DNA from: Prevotella sp.
Lineage (GTDB): Bacteria; Bacteroidota; Bacteroidia; Bacteroidales; Bacteroidaceae
Assembly: GCA_017651265.1 (NCBI GenBank)
Contig: JAGCDO010000027.1
Location: forward strand, 1-64,000
Direction of reading: 5' to 3'
Length of the DNA stretch: 64,000 nucleotides
Below the pieces are notes generated by a model. That model ran no database searches and was not told where the DNA came from. It saw nothing but the letters and a program-made list of their open reading frames with translations. A program made the translations under genes and the position numbers. This document shows positions 34,786-43,323 of this stretch, piece after piece (position 1 is the first letter of the stretch; each line of letters begins with the position of its first letter).

Positions 34786-34814
34786 AAAAAGGCGAAGCTC
34801 GTTAGAACTTCGCC
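34786..34814 (-). terminator. Terminator overlapping the end of ribH
   Basis: On the minus strand GGCGAAG (34808-34814), a 10-base loop, CTTCGCC (34791-34797) and a run of T (34786-34790). The left arm lies within the last codons of ribH. Confidence 0.7.
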
Positions 34815-35278
34815 ATTTTTATTGCTACGACAGCGCATTCATCGCCTTTATTCCCTAAACGACCGCCTGCACGGTCTTTTGCCTGTTGAAGGTCGTTGGT
34901 GGTAAGCAGACCGAATACCACAGGTACTTCGTTGGTGGCATTCAGACGGGCTATTCCATAGGTCACCCCCTGACAGATATAGTCGAAGTGGGGCGTCTCA
35001 CCACGAATCACACATCCTAAGATGATGACGGCATCATATCCGTCGTTGCGCGTCATCTGTCGTGCGCCATAAACCAGTTCGAAAGAACCAGGAACAGTCT
35101 TCACATGGATATTCTCAGGCAGAGCACCATGTTTCTCCAGTGTGCTTACCGCTCCTTCGAGCAGGGCGTTGGTAATTTCCGGATTCCATTCAGAAACCAC
35201 GATGCCGAAACACATGTTACTGGCATCAGGAACCTGATCGGCGTTGTAGTCGGAAAGGTTATGAAGTGCAGTTGCCAT
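34802..35278 (-). CDS. ribH: 6,7-dimethyl-8-ribityllumazine synthase
   Basis: The product is a 158-residue cytoplasmic enzyme of riboflavin synthesis. It condenses 5-amino-6-ribitylamino-uracil with dihydroxybutanone phosphate. Family motifs are present: VSEWNPEIT near residue 30, [11 protein letters not shown] (about 62-72), [14 protein letters not shown] (about 88-101, catalytic His) and PVVFGLLTT (about 118-126). Length fits the family. The start overlaps the stop of the upstream TPR gene by one base (TAATG), so the two are co-expressed. This is the single riboflavin gene in the window. Confidence 0.95.
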   Translation of the reverse strand: MATALHNLSDYNADQVPDASNMCFGIVVSEWNPEITNALLEGAVSTLEKHGALPENIHVKTVPGSFELVYGARQMTRNDGYDAVIILGCVIRGETPHFDYICQGVTYGIARLNATNEVPVVFGLLTTNDLQQAKDRAGGRLGNKGDECAVVAIKMAKF

Positions 35279-35970
35279 TATTTACCTAATGCACGTTCGA
35301 TGTACTTGTCGATCTCAGCAGCGACAGCAGAATTCACATATTTCTTCTTGATGTCCTGATAGATCTTCAGTGCCTCATCCTTCTTGTTCTGGCTCTCCAA
35401 GATAGTGGCGGCCTGGATCAGGAAGGTGGGAGACAAACTGTTGTTGGTGTTTTCGAGTGCCTGACTGTCGGCCATCTTAGCAGCTTTCTTCAAAGCATCC
35501 ACAGCCTTGTCGAGTTGCTTTACATGAGCGTAGGCATTGCCAAGAGCTGCAATGGCGGCAGGACTAACCATCTCGTCGTTTGCAGGAGAGTACTTGTCGA
35601 GGAACTTCACGGCATCTTCCCACTTGTCGAGGTTTGCATAGCAAAGACCGGCATACAGGTTAGCCAGGTTTCCGGCAGGTGTGCTGCTGTAGTCGGAAGC
35701 AATCTTCACGAAGCCTGCATAACCAGTGCTGTCGCCGTTAAGGGCTTGGGCAAACTGCTGGTTAGCAAACATGGTCTGACCCTTAGCCAATGCGGTGCTG
35801 GCCTCAGCCTCACGGGGGGCCTTGACGAAGTTGTTGTAGAGAATAATACCTGCGATGATCACGATCAGGGCGATAACCGCATACAAAATGGTTTTCTTGT
35901 TCTTCAGCAAGAAATCCTCACTTTTGCTGATGTTCTCAGCATTCTGTTCTTTAACGTTTACTTTTGCCAT
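35278..35970 (-). CDS. Membrane-anchored tetratricopeptide-repeat protein
   Basis: The product has 230 residues. A short cytoplasmic N-terminus and one membrane helix (about 28-49, [19 protein letters not shown]) are followed by TPR-like helices ([20 protein letters not shown]..., [19 protein letters not shown]...). The overall plan is like YfgM, a periplasmic chaperone partner of the Sec machinery, but that role is not proven here. It lies between divergently read recF and the ribH gene, a typical Bacteroidales arrangement. Confidence 0.82.
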   Translation of the reverse strand: MAKVNVKEQNAENISKSEDFLLKNKKTILYAVIALIVIIAGIILYNNFVKAPREAEASTALAKGQTMFANQQFAQALNGDSTGYAGFVKIASDYSSTPAGNLANLYAGLCYANLDKWEDAVKFLDKYSPANDEMVSPAAIAALGNAYAHVKQLDKAVDALKKAAKMADSQALENTNNSLSPTFLIQAATILESQNKKDEALKIYQDIKKKYVNSAVAAEIDKYIERALGK

Positions 35971-36031
35971 TATTGAATGTATTTTATTTCCAGTTTTCAG
36001 GTCTGTCGAAGCAGACTGTTCATTTGGGATG

Positions 36032-36063
36032 CAAAATTACGGAATAAATTCCACTTATTGAAA
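36032..36063 (-). promoter_or_regulatory. Promoter of the TPR-ribH operon
   Basis: Minus strand: TTTC (36060-36063), 20 bases, TAATTTTG (36032-36039). It is divergent from the recF promoter. Confidence 0.5.
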
Positions 36064-36079
36064 TTTCTTGCCGACTTTT

Positions 36080-36111
36080 TTTGTTTTTCAGTAATAAAAG
36101 GTGTACCTTTG
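36080..36111 (+). promoter_or_regulatory. recF promoter
   Basis: TTTG (36080-36083), exactly 20 bases, TACCTTTG (36104-36111), then about 20 bases of leader to the ATG at 36136. Confidence 0.7.
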
Positions 36112-36135
36112 TCAGGAATTTGCAGAAGATAGCAG

Positions 36136-37293
36136 ATGATTCTGAACAGGTTATCCATCATTAACTACAAGAATATTCAGGAGGCAACACTGACGTTGTC
36201 GCCGAAGATGAATTGTTTTATCGGACCAAACGGGACGGGTAAGACAAATATTCTCGATGCCGTGTATTATCTGTCGTTCTGCAGAAGTGCTTATACCAGT
36301 GTTGATTCGCAGGTGATTCGTCATGACCAGGATTTCTTCGTGGTTGAGGGAGATTATACCGACGACCGCAGTAAGCTGGGTGACGATCAGGACGAGTTGC
36401 ACAAGCTGTCTATCTATTGCGGTATGAAAAGGGGCACGAAGAAGCATTTCAAGTGCAACAAGAAAGAATATAAGCGGTTGTCGCAGCATATCGGACTGAT
36501 TCCCCTGATCTTTGTATCACCCGCTGATACCTATCTGGTGGATGGGGGAGGAGAGGAGCGACGCAGGTTGATGGATATGGTGATCTCGCAGTATGACAAC
36601 CTTTACCTGGATGCGCTGAACCGCTATAACAAAGCCTTACAGCAACGGAATACCTTGTTGAAGATGGAGGAGGAGCCCGACCTGGAGCTGATGCGCATCT
36701 GGGAAGAGCAAATGGCTGCTGAAGGTGAGGTGATCTATCAGAAAAGGAATGCTTTCGTTCAGGAACTGATTCCCGTGTTCCAGCAGATCTATCAGCAGAT
36801 CTCGGACGATAGGGAGACGGTGTCGTTGCGCTATGTGTCTCACGGTCAGCGTGGTTCGTTGTTGGAAGTGATTCAACACGACAGGATGAAGGATCGTGCG
36901 GTGGGCTATTCCCTGCATGGTGTTCACCGTGATGATCTGGAGATGTTGCTGGGCGATTATCCCATGCGCCGTGAGGGTAGTCAAGGACAGCTAAAGACTT
37001 TCGTTATTGCCATGAAGCTGGCGCAGTTCAGCTTCCTGAAGCGTACCTGCAGTCAGACTACTCCCTTACTGCTCTTGGATGATATCTTCGATAAACTGGA
37101 TGCGCATCGCGTGGAACGAATCGTCAATCTGGTTGCGAGCGAGGAATATGGTCAGATATTCATTACTGATACTAACCGCGAGCATCTGGATAAGATTCTG
37201 CAAGCCAACAGTTTCGACTATCAGCTGTTCTCGGTGCACGATGGTGAGGTAACGGTGCGAGGGGAGAAAGGAGGTTCGGATGTTCAGGCGTGA
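36136..37293 (+). CDS. recF: DNA replication and repair protein RecF
   Basis: The product is a 385-residue SMC-like ATPase that loads RecA at single-strand gaps. Walker A is GPNGTGKTN (G30-N38). The ABC signature lies in REGSQGQLKTF (about residues 282-292) and Walker B with D-loop in LLLLDDIFDKLDAHR (about 315-329). The start MILNRLSIINYKNI is the usual RecF opening. The downstream DUF721 gene overlaps by 14 bases. This recF-DUF721 pairing is common in Bacteroidota and other bacteria. Confidence 0.95.
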   Translation: MILNRLSIINYKNIQEATLTLSPKMNCFIGPNGTGKTNILDAVYYLSFCRSAYTSVDSQVIRHDQDFFVVEGDYTDDRSKLGDDQDELHKLSIYCGMKRGTKKHFKCNKKEYKRLSQHIGLIPLIFVSPADTYLVDGGGEERRRLMDMVISQYDNLYLDALNRYNKALQQRNTLLKMEEEPDLELMRIWEEQMAAEGEVIYQKRNAFVQELIPVFQQIYQQISDDRETVSLRYVSHGQRGSLLEVIQHDRMKDRAVGYSLHGVHRDDLEMLLGDYPMRREGSQGQLKTFVIAMKLAQFSFLKRTCSQTTPLLLLDDIFDKLDAHRVERIVNLVASEEYGQIFITDTNREHLDKILQANSFDYQLFSVHDGEVTVRGEKGGSDVQA

Positions 37294-37570
37294 CATTCAT
37301 GATGTATCCGAACTGGTGAATGCCTTCCTTCGTCAGAACGGTTTGGAGATGCCGTTGCTGCAGCGACGGTTGATAGATAGCTGGGGGAAGGTGGCAGGTA
37401 AGACCATCGAACGCTATACGGAGGAGAAATATATTCGTAACCAGGTGCTCTTTGTCAAACTATCCCGTCCCGCACTTCGTTCAGATCTCTCCATGATGCG
37501 CACCGATTTGGTGAACCGCCTGAATCAGGAGGTGGGGGCGAAGATCATCATTGATATCCGGTTCTATTAA
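37280..37570 (+). CDS. DUF721 (DciA-like) protein
   Basis: The product has 96 residues. The DUF721 pattern is W-G-K-V-A-G (residues about 31-36) followed by LFVKLSRPALRSDLSMM. DUF721 includes DciA, the ancestral loader/operator of the replicative helicase DnaB. This short form keeps the KH-like domain only. Overlap with recF suggests translational coupling. Its stop shares bases with the stop of the convergent fau gene (TTAA at 37567-37570). A direct role in helicase loading is an inference. Confidence 0.85.
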   Translation: MFRRDIHDVSELVNAFLRQNGLEMPLLQRRLIDSWGKVAGKTIERYTEEKYIRNQVLFVKLSRPALRSDLSMMRTDLVNRLNQEVGAKIIIDIRFY

Positions 37571-38097
37571 AGTACCTCGTTCATCTTGATATCGTTTTCC
37601 TCAGCGGGAATACCCGGTAGCTTTTGGAAATCGAAACAAATACCTATCTTATAAACAGTGGGAATCTGCGACAGGAAGCGGTCGTAGTAACCTTTACCGC
37701 GTCCCAACCGGTTATGACGGGAGTCGAAAGCCATACCCGGCACCACAGCCACATCAATATTATCATACTGCGTGAACACCTTTCCTACTGGTTCCATGAG
37801 ATGGAAGAAACCACTCTCCAGATCCTGTTTGCCATGATACTCCCGCAGTTCCATCCGCGTGTCGTCAACCACAGCAGGCAGAAGCACTGTTTTTCCTTGT
37901 GCCGCCAGTTCGTTGATTACCTCATGGGTGTTCACCTCATCATCCAGCGAGTAGTACATCAGGATGACCTGCGCCTGCTTGATCCTGGGGTGGGCAAGCA
38001 ACCGCTTGATGATGGGAAGGGAAAAGGCTTCCAACTGGGCAGTGGTGAACTGTCCTTTCTGCATGCGGATAAACTGCCTGAGGTCTTTCTTGTCCAT
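37567..38097 (-). CDS. fau: 5-formyltetrahydrofolate cyclo-ligase
   Basis: The product is a 176-residue folate-cycle enzyme that converts 5-formyl-THF to 5,10-methenyl-THF with ATP. Motifs are VILMYYSLDDEVNT (about 44-57) and the C-terminal phosphate-binding RLGRGKGYYDRFL (about 131-143). The start at 38097 was chosen because the longer upstream extension runs through the protease gene in another frame and lacks family similarity. It is separated from the protease gene by 2 bases and probably co-transcribed. Confidence 0.92.
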   Translation of the reverse strand: MDKKDLRQFIRMQKGQFTTAQLEAFSLPIIKRLLAHPRIKQAQVILMYYSLDDEVNTHEVINELAAQGKTVLLPAVVDDTRMELREYHGKQDLESGFFHLMEPVGKVFTQYDNIDVAVVPGMAFDSRHNRLGRGKGYYDRFLSQIPTVYKIGICFDFQKLPGIPAEENDIKMNEVL

Positions 38098-38099
38098 GG

Positions 38100-39818
38100 T
38101 TAACTGAGGGCAACGATATGGTAGCTCTTCCCGATCTCCCTGTTGAAGAACGCATCGGGATGAGAACGCGCCACTTTCTGGTCTTTCTTCTCTTGTACGT
38201 CTGTCTTCTGCGGGAACGCAGCATTGTCCTTGAACACCTTCTGAGCCGCACGAATCACGGGGTCGTCGAGATTCAGGTACTGCACCCATGCGTCCTCGTC
38301 CATGATGTTATAGATAATCCTACTGTTGATATACCGCTGCAGGAGGTGATGACTCTTCTGTATCATCAGGTTCCGCCGTTTCAGTCCGCGGTTATCAGCA
38401 TACGTAGCGAACTTATCCACCGTGTTCTGCTTGACTAGATAGTCTGACAAGGCCATCATCTCGGTGAAGTTGTTCAGCTTCAAACGGTTATCATCCGTAT
38501 AGGTGAACGCAAACTGCAGAATCAGTCCGCTCATGCTGGCCTGCTTGTAGTATGACGTGATGCCAAGGGTGTCCTCAGGAACAAAGATATCCGGGGTGAT
38601 ACCACCGCCGCCGAACACCTCACGACCGATACTCGTATGGTAGGCCGGTCCGGTGTGCTTGATGCTGTCCTGACTGAAGAACTCGCCGTGTTCGTAGCGT
38701 TCCAGCAGATCCTCCTCGTAGTTCTTGTCACCTGGTGAGTAAGGCTTCTGGATGCATCGTCCCGACGGTGTGTAGTAACGGGCAATGGTGAGTCGGATCA
38801 TCGATCCGTCGGGGAATCCAATCTGCTGCTGCACCAGTCCTTTACCAAATGAGCGGCGACCGATAATCGTGGCGCGGTCGTTATCCTGCATGGCTCCGGC
38901 GAAGATCTCCGAAGCCGAGGCACTGCTCTCGTTGATCAGTACGATGAGTGGAATCTTCTGGTAGCTGCCCTTGCCGTTACTCTTGTATTCCTGACGCGGT
39001 GATTTTCTTCCCTGTGTATAGACAATCAGTTTGTTGTTCGGCAGGAACTCATTGATGATCTGCACAGCCGACTGCAGGTAGCCGCCGGTATTGTCACGCA
39101 GGTCGATAATCAGGTTACTGAAACTCTCCTGCGACAGCTTGGCCAAGGCAATGAGCATCTCGGGGTATGTGTTCTCGCCGAAGTTCTTGATGCGGATATA
39201 ACCCGTATCATCATCCAGCATATAGGTAGCGGTAACGCTCTTGGTGGGAATCTCGCCACGGGTCACCACATACTGCTGTATCTTCTTCTCCCCATAACGC
39301 AGAACACCGATCTTTACCTTCGTGTCCTTCGGACCTTTCAGACGATGCTGCGCCTCCTCGTTCGTGACGCTCTTTCCTACAAACGGCTTATCGTCAACAG
39401 TCACAATCTTGTCGCCTGCCAGCAAGCCAGCCCTTTCAGCAGGACCGTTCTTGATGACACCCTGCACATGGATGGTGTCTTCGCGGATGACGAATTCTAT
39501 ACCCACACCCGAGAACGAGCCTTTCAAGTCGTCGGTGGCTGTCTGCACATCCTTCGCACTGATATAGACGGAGTGCGGATCAAGGTCGCCCAAGATCTGC
39601 GGGATAGCCTTTTCCACCAGTGAATCCAGGTTCACCTTATCCACATATTGGTCGTCGATGATATGCAACAGGTTGTTCAGTCGGTTGCTTCCGCTGTTGA
39701 TGATGTTCAGTCGCTGACTGGAGAAGTGGTTGGCGAAAAAGGTGCCAATCACTACGCCGATGACGATGCAGAGTGCCATCAACAGGGGCATATAGCGGTA
39801 TTTCTTGCTTTGTTTCAT
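38100..39818 (-). CDS. S41-family C-terminal processing protease
   Basis: The product has 572 residues. An N-terminal membrane anchor or signal (about 9-29) is followed by a helical region with LGDLDPHSVYIS (about 77-88), a PDZ domain (about 95-180) and the S41 core. Catalytic Ser299 lies in NESSASASE and Lys326 in RSFGKGLVQ. It is periplasmic, CtpA/Prc-like, cleaving proteins at their C-termini. The C-terminal ~150 residues go beyond the minimal family. It is upstream of fau in the same operon and preceded by a 9-base-period repeat. Confidence 0.92.
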   Translation of the reverse strand: MKQSKKYRYMPLLMALCIVIGVVIGTFFANHFSSQRLNIINSGSNRLNNLLHIIDDQYVDKVNLDSLVEKAIPQILGDLDPHSVYISAKDVQTATDDLKGSFSGVGIEFVIREDTIHVQGVIKNGPAERAGLLAGDKIVTVDDKPFVGKSVTNEEAQHRLKGPKDTKVKIGVLRYGEKKIQQYVVTRGEIPTKSVTATYMLDDDTGYIRIKNFGENTYPEMLIALAKLSQESFSNLIIDLRDNTGGYLQSAVQIINEFLPNNKLIVYTQGRKSPRQEYKSNGKGSYQKIPLIVLINESSASASEIFAGAMQDNDRATIIGRRSFGKGLVQQQIGFPDGSMIRLTIARYYTPSGRCIQKPYSPGDKNYEEDLLERYEHGEFFSQDSIKHTGPAYHTSIGREVFGGGGITPDIFVPEDTLGITSYYKQASMSGLILQFAFTYTDDNRLKLNNFTEMMALSDYLVKQNTVDKFATYADNRGLKRRNLMIQKSHHLLQRYINSRIIYNIMDEDAWVQYLNLDDPVIRAAQKVFKDNAAFPQKTDVQEKKDQKVARSHPDAFFNREIGKSYHIVALS

Positions 39819-39863
39819 ATGGGGTTAATGGGGTTTATGGGCTTAATGGGGTTAATGGGGTGG
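39819..39863 (-). repeat. Period-9 tract ATGGGGTTA before the S41 protease gene
   Basis: ATGGGGTTA, ATGGGGTTT, ATGGGCTTA, ATGGGGTTA, ATGGGGTGG start at 39819, 39828, 39837, 39846 and 39855. The tract touches the start codon of the protease. A related tract is at 47603-47638. Confidence 0.85.
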
Positions 39864-39874
39864 GGAGTGATGAT

Positions 39875-40303
39875 TTATTGGTCGTCGGGGTTTAGGTATT
39901 GCACCTCGATGCCGGCACGCTTCAGCAGATTGATGCCGTCTTCCAACCGATATTGTTCACCATATACCACCCGTTTGATGCCAGCCTGGATGATGAGCTT
40001 GGCACATTCAATGCAGGGTGAGGCCGTGACATAGAGCGTGGAACCGTCGCTGTTGTTCGAGCTGCGGGCCAACTTGGTGATGGCATTCGCTTCGGCATGC
40101 AGCACATAGGGCTTCGTAACGTTGTTCTCATCCTCGCAGACATTCTCGAATCCGCTGGGCGTTCCGTTATAACCGTCGCTGATGATCATCTTGTCCTTCA
40201 CCACCAGGGCTCCCACCTGACGGCGCTGACAGTAGCTGTTCTCAGCCCATATCCTTGCCATGCGCAGATAGCGCAGATCCAGTTTCCTTTGTTTCTCTGT
40301 CAT
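39875..40303 (-). CDS. dCMP deaminase / ComEB-like cytidine deaminase
   Basis: The product is a 142-residue zinc deaminase. The HAEANAI motif (His and catalytic Glu) and the CIEC motif (the two zinc-binding Cys) are present, with the upstream YNGTPSGFENVCED stretch of the deoxycytidylate deaminase family. It makes dUMP from dCMP for dTMP synthesis. The ATG at 40303 was chosen. An in-frame GTG at 40324 would add seven residues encoded only by a heptamer repeat. It follows the M3 peptidase gene by 17 bases. Confidence 0.9.
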   Translation of the reverse strand: MTEKQRKLDLRYLRMARIWAENSYCQRRQVGALVVKDKMIISDGYNGTPSGFENVCEDENNVTKPYVLHAEANAITKLARSSNNSDGSTLYVTASPCIECAKLIIQAGIKRVVYGEQYRLEDGINLLKRAGIEVQYLNPDDQ

Positions 40304-40304
40304 C

Positions 40305-40346
40305 TCACACTTATCACTTGTCACTTATCACTTGTCACTTCTCGCT
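40305..40346 (-). repeat. Period-7 tract TATCACT at the M3 peptidase / dCMP deaminase junction
   Basis: Plus-strand units TCACACT, TATCACT, TGTCACT, TATCACT, TGTCACT, TCTCGCT at 40305-40346. The tract includes the stop codon of the peptidase (40321-40323) and ends just before the deaminase start. Confidence 0.88.
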
Positions 40347-42525
40347 TGATTCCGTTCCTCTTCAGCAGGGCATCAATCGTAGGCTCCTGTCCTCGGAACC
40401 GCTTATAGAGCGTCATAGGATGTTCTGTGCCGCCCTTGCTCAGTATCTCGTCACGGAATCGCTGGGCAGTCTTCTGGTTGAAGATACCCTCTTTCTTGAA
40501 CACGCTGAAGGCGTCAGCATCCAGTACTTCCGCCCATTTATAGCTATAGTAGCCGGCAGCATAGCCACCCGCCATGATATGCGAGAACTGCACGGTCATA
40601 CAAGTATCTGTTCTGGGCTTCTTCCGGGTGATTTTTGCTTTCGCCCAAGCTTTCTTCTCGAAGGGGATGATATCTTCAGTGAACGCCTCCTTCTGGGTAT
40701 AGTACGCCATGTCGAGCAGTCCGAAACTCACCTGTCTGAGACAGGCTGTAGCCGCCATGAAGTTCCGACTTTTGACAATCCTCTTGATCAGATCGTCGGG
40801 AATGGGCTCGCCGGTCTGGTAATGGAAGGCGAATGTTCTGAGGAACTCCTTCTCCACGGCGTAGTTCTCCATGAACTGCGAGGGCAGTTCCACGAAATCC
40901 CACCACACATTCGTGCCGCTCAGACTCTCGAAGCGCGAGTTGGCAAACATACCATGCAGGGAGTGTCCGAACTCATGCAGGAACGTCTCTACCTCTCCTA
41001 ATGTCAGTAGGGCAGGCTTTTCTTCCGTAGGCTTGGTGAGGTTCATCACCACGCTCACATGCGGACGAACGTTTTCTATACTTTGAACTTTGCGCTCGGC
41101 TTTGCCGCTTTGCTCTGCAAAGAACTTTGAACTTTGAACTTTGCGCTCGGCTCTGCCGCTTTGCTTTGCAAAGAACTTTGAACTATCTTTGTCTTTCTTT
41201 TCTTTGATAAACTGACCTTGGTATTCGGTCATCCAAGCACCGCCCTGCTTTCCCTTGCGTGGGTGGAAGTCGGCATAGAATACTGCCAGATACGAGCCAT
41301 CCTTATCGAACACCTCGTAAGCCTTTACGTCGGGATGATATACGGGAATCTCCTTGTTCTCCTTGAACGTAATGCCATAGAGCTTGTTGGCCAATCCGAA
41401 CACACCGTCAATGACCTTCGACAGTTCGAAATACGGTCGTAGCATCTCCGCATCGAGGTTGTATTTCTTCAGTTGCAGCTGATGCGAATAGAACCCCTGG
41501 TCCCACGGCTCCATCTTGAAGTGCTTCCCTTCGCTCTTTTGTGCGATCTTTTCGATTTCCGCATATTCCTTCTTGGCCGTCGGCTTATAGGCATCGATCA
41601 GGTCGTCAAGCAGTCGGTACACATTCTTCACCTTACTGGCCATGCGGTGTTTCAGCACATAGTCGGCATAGGTGCGGAAGCCCAACAGCTGCGCCACCTC
41701 GCGCCGCAGATTCACGATACGCTTACAGATCTCAAGGTTGTTCTCGGCATTGTCGTGAATACATACTGAGTTCCTGGCCATGTACATCTTCTCGCGGAGG
41801 TCGCGTTGCGTACTGTAGGTCATGAACGGACTATAGCTGGGGGCATCGAGGGTAAACACCCATCCTTCCATTTCTCTCTCCTTAGCTGTCAGGGCTGCTG
41901 CCTCACGAGCTGTTTCAGGCAGTCCGTCCAACTGTTTCTCATCAGTGATATGCAGGATGAATGCCTTGTTCTCCTTCAGCAGGTTCTGTGAGAACTGCAA
42001 AGAGAGCATCGAAGCCTCTTCGGTGAGCTTCCTCAGCTTCTCCTTTCCCTCCTCATCGAGCAGGGCACCACTTCTTACAAAACCATCGTAGCAGTTGTCG
42101 AGCAGCATCTTCTCCTCCGGGGTGAGCTTACGATGATGACGATGTACATACTGAATGCGTTCAAACAGTTTCCTGTTCAGTCGGATATCGTTGGCATGCT
42201 GTGTCAGGATGGGCTGAATCTTCTGCGCCAGCGCATCCATCTCATCGTTCGTCTCAGCACTCATCAGGTTGAAGAACACGGTACTCACCCGTCCTAACAG
42301 GTCGTAGTAGCCGTCCTTGTCTTCTTCTGTATTGATGATGGTATTGTCGAAGGTGGGCTTTTCGGGATTATTGATGGTTTTCTCTATCTGTTCATTATCA
42401 CGTCTGATGCCCTCCATGAACGCCTCTTCGAAGTCGGAAAGACGGATACGGTCGAAGGGCACCGTGTCGTGCGGTGTCTGGTAGTCTTCAAAAAAGGGGT
42501 TTATTCTCTTTGCTTCCTCTGCCAT
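40321..42525 (-). CDS. M3-family metallopeptidase (peptidyl-dipeptidase Dcp-like) with a repeat-encoded insertion
   Basis: The product is a 734-residue zinc peptidase of the Dcp/oligopeptidase A group. Zinc motif HEFGHSLHG (HExxH) lies about two thirds along, with the third ligand Glu in the downstream ESLSGTNVWWDFVELPSQ region. There is no signal peptide. The start was set at 42525 (MAEEAKRINPFF); another ATG at 42537 is possible. A roughly 36-residue segment (about residues 447-482) is a 17-residue unit repeated twice (SSKFFAKQSGRAERKVQ / SSKFFAEQSGKAERKVQ). It lies between conserved blocks, just before the RPHVSVVMN strand. It is encoded by a repetitive DNA element and looks like an insertion tolerated in a surface loop. 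Confidence 0.9.
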   Translation of the reverse strand: MAEEAKRINPFFEDYQTPHDTVPFDRIRLSDFEEAFMEGIRRDNEQIEKTINNPEKPTFDNTIINTEEDKDGYYDLLGRVSTVFFNLMSAETNDEMDALAQKIQPILTQHANDIRLNRKLFERIQYVHRHHRKLTPEEKMLLDNCYDGFVRSGALLDEEGKEKLRKLTEEASMLSLQFSQNLLKENKAFILHITDEKQLDGLPETAREAAALTAKEREMEGWVFTLDAPSYSPFMTYSTQRDLREKMYMARNSVCIHDNAENNLEICKRIVNLRREVAQLLGFRTYADYVLKHRMASKVKNVYRLLDDLIDAYKPTAKKEYAEIEKIAQKSEGKHFKMEPWDQGFYSHQLQLKKYNLDAEMLRPYFELSKVIDGVFGLANKLYGITFKENKEIPVYHPDVKAYEVFDKDGSYLAVFYADFHPRKGKQGGAWMTEYQGQFIKEKKDKDSSKFFAKQSGRAERKVQSSKFFAEQSGKAERKVQSIENVRPHVSVVMNLTKPTEEKPALLTLGEVETFLHEFGHSLHGMFANSRFESLSGTNVWWDFVELPSQFMENYAVEKEFLRTFAFHYQTGEPIPDDLIKRIVKSRNFMAATACLRQVSFGLLDMAYYTQKEAFTEDIIPFEKKAWAKAKITRKKPRTDTCMTVQFSHIMAGGYAAGYYSYKWAEVLDADAFSVFKKEGIFNQKTAQRFRDEILSKGGTEHPMTLYKRFRGQEPTIDALLKRNGIKREVTSDK
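41081..41187 (-). repeat. Duplicated 51-bp composite repeat inside the M3 peptidase gene
   Basis: Heptamers CTTTGAA/CTTTGCG are followed by a core with two mini-hairpins (CGGCTTTGCCG and TTTGCTCTGCAAA). The core TGCGCTCGGC recurs at 41091 and 41142, 51 bases apart. Differences between copies preserve the hairpins (CGGCTCTGCCG in copy two). The frame is kept (51 = 17 codons). Confidence 0.85.
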
Positions 42526-42552
42526 ATTTTCAAGCATACTATATTCAAACTG

Positions 42553-42560
42553 CAAAGATA
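42553..42560 (-). promoter_or_regulatory. -7 box of the M3 peptidase gene
   Basis: TATCTTTG on the minus strand (42553-42560); no good -33 element is visible. It places transcription start near 42547, favouring the ATG at 42525 or 42537. Confidence 0.5.
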
Positions 42561-42609
42561 CACCAAATTATTAAATACCTATTTATAATAGCAGGTTTTT
42601 TAACTAAAA

Positions 42610-43275
42610 TTACAGAGAAAGCAGTTTTTCCAATGCTGGAACGCGAATGATGCCGCGTGTAATACTGATAAGTCCTTCATGTTGCATGGCATTGAGTTCC
42701 CTGGAGACATTCAGTCGACTTTCCGCGATGAGTGTGGCCAGCGTCTCCATCTTGATGTAAAGTGTTTTCTCTCCAGCGGGTCGCATGCTATGCGTCTCCA
42801 CGAAGCGGATGATCTTGTTCCTGATTCCTTGGGGATGGACTCGCCAGGGTTGGTGGGTGATGCGCTGACTCTGTGTACTGATGATGTTGAGCAGGTTCAG
42901 CTGGAAGATCATGTGCTCCTCCGACAGGCGTAGCATCTCTGCCTTACTGATGCTGATGAGTCGGCATTCTGTGAGTGCAACAAAAGTTTTACTGTAGCGT
43001 TGTGTCAGTCCGAAGATTCTCTCCGGCTGGATCACGTCAGGTGCCGCCAGTTCCTCCACCACTGAGTAGCTATTGTCATCAGCCCTACTGGTTACCTGCA
43101 GACTGCCTTCCAACAAGAAGAGAAGGTTCTGGCACGGATCACCCTCGCTTACCACCTTCTTCCCCTTTGCCACGCGGTGGAAAGCGAACTTGGTCTTGCC
43201 CGCCACGCTGGTTATCTCGCTGCTGCTCATGCCTTGGAACAGCGGTAACATCAATAGTTTCTCAAATATCTGCAT
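42610..43275 (-). CDS. Crp/Fnr-family transcriptional regulator
   Basis: The product has 221 residues. An N-terminal cyclic-nucleotide-binding-like beta-roll (about 15-125; GKKVVSEGDPCQNLLFLLEGSLQV) is followed by a dimerisation helix and a C-terminal winged helix (about 145-215; ETLATLIAESRLNVSRELNAMQHEGLI). No Fnr-type Cys cluster is seen, so an oxygen-sensing iron-sulfur centre is unlikely. The start at 43275 (ATG) avoids a TTG within the repeat tract. It lies directly downstream of apbE and may be co-transcribed. Effector unknown. Confidence 0.87.
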   Translation of the reverse strand: MQIFEKLLMLPLFQGMSSSEITSVAGKTKFAFHRVAKGKKVVSEGDPCQNLLFLLEGSLQVTSRADDNSYSVVEELAAPDVIQPERIFGLTQRYSKTFVALTECRLISISKAEMLRLSEEHMIFQLNLLNIISTQSQRITHQPWRVHPQGIRNKIIRFVETHSMRPAGEKTLYIKMETLATLIAESRLNVSRELNAMQHEGLISITRGIIRVPALEKLLSL

Positions 43276-43323
43276 CCCAACTGTCAACTATCAACTGTCA
43301 ACTGTCAACTCTCAATTATCAAC
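43275..43323 (-). repeat. Period-7 tract TGTCAAC/TATCAAC at the apbE / Crp regulator junction
   Basis: Seven units: TCCCAAC, TGTCAAC, TATCAAC, TGTCAAC, TGTCAAC, TCTCAAT, TATCAAC. It covers the apbE stop codon (43312-43314) and runs up to the regulator start. The unit is the same as at 28720-28754, 14.5 kb away. Confidence 0.9.

Larger units (their letters stand above)
33719..34801 (+). other. 1.08-kb gene-free region between convergent genes
   Basis: No credible gene is seen on either strand between the lipoprotein stop and the ribH stop. Both flanking genes end here, so promoters are not expected. From 33719 to about 34270 I see only AT-rich sequence without clear structure. From 34274 on there are nested hairpins, a C/G-rich hairpin pair and an array of ACCTAAC heptamers, annotated separately. 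Confidence 0.8.

Noticed and set aside
38098..38289. Longer N-terminus for the folate cyclo-ligase
   Set aside because: The extension runs through the 3' end of the S41 protease gene in another frame and has no family similarity; the ATG at 38097 fits.
43275..43323. Heptamer tract as a CRISPR array
   Set aside because: Units are 7 bases with no unique spacers; a CRISPR needs 20-40-base repeats separated by unique spacers, and no cas gene is present.
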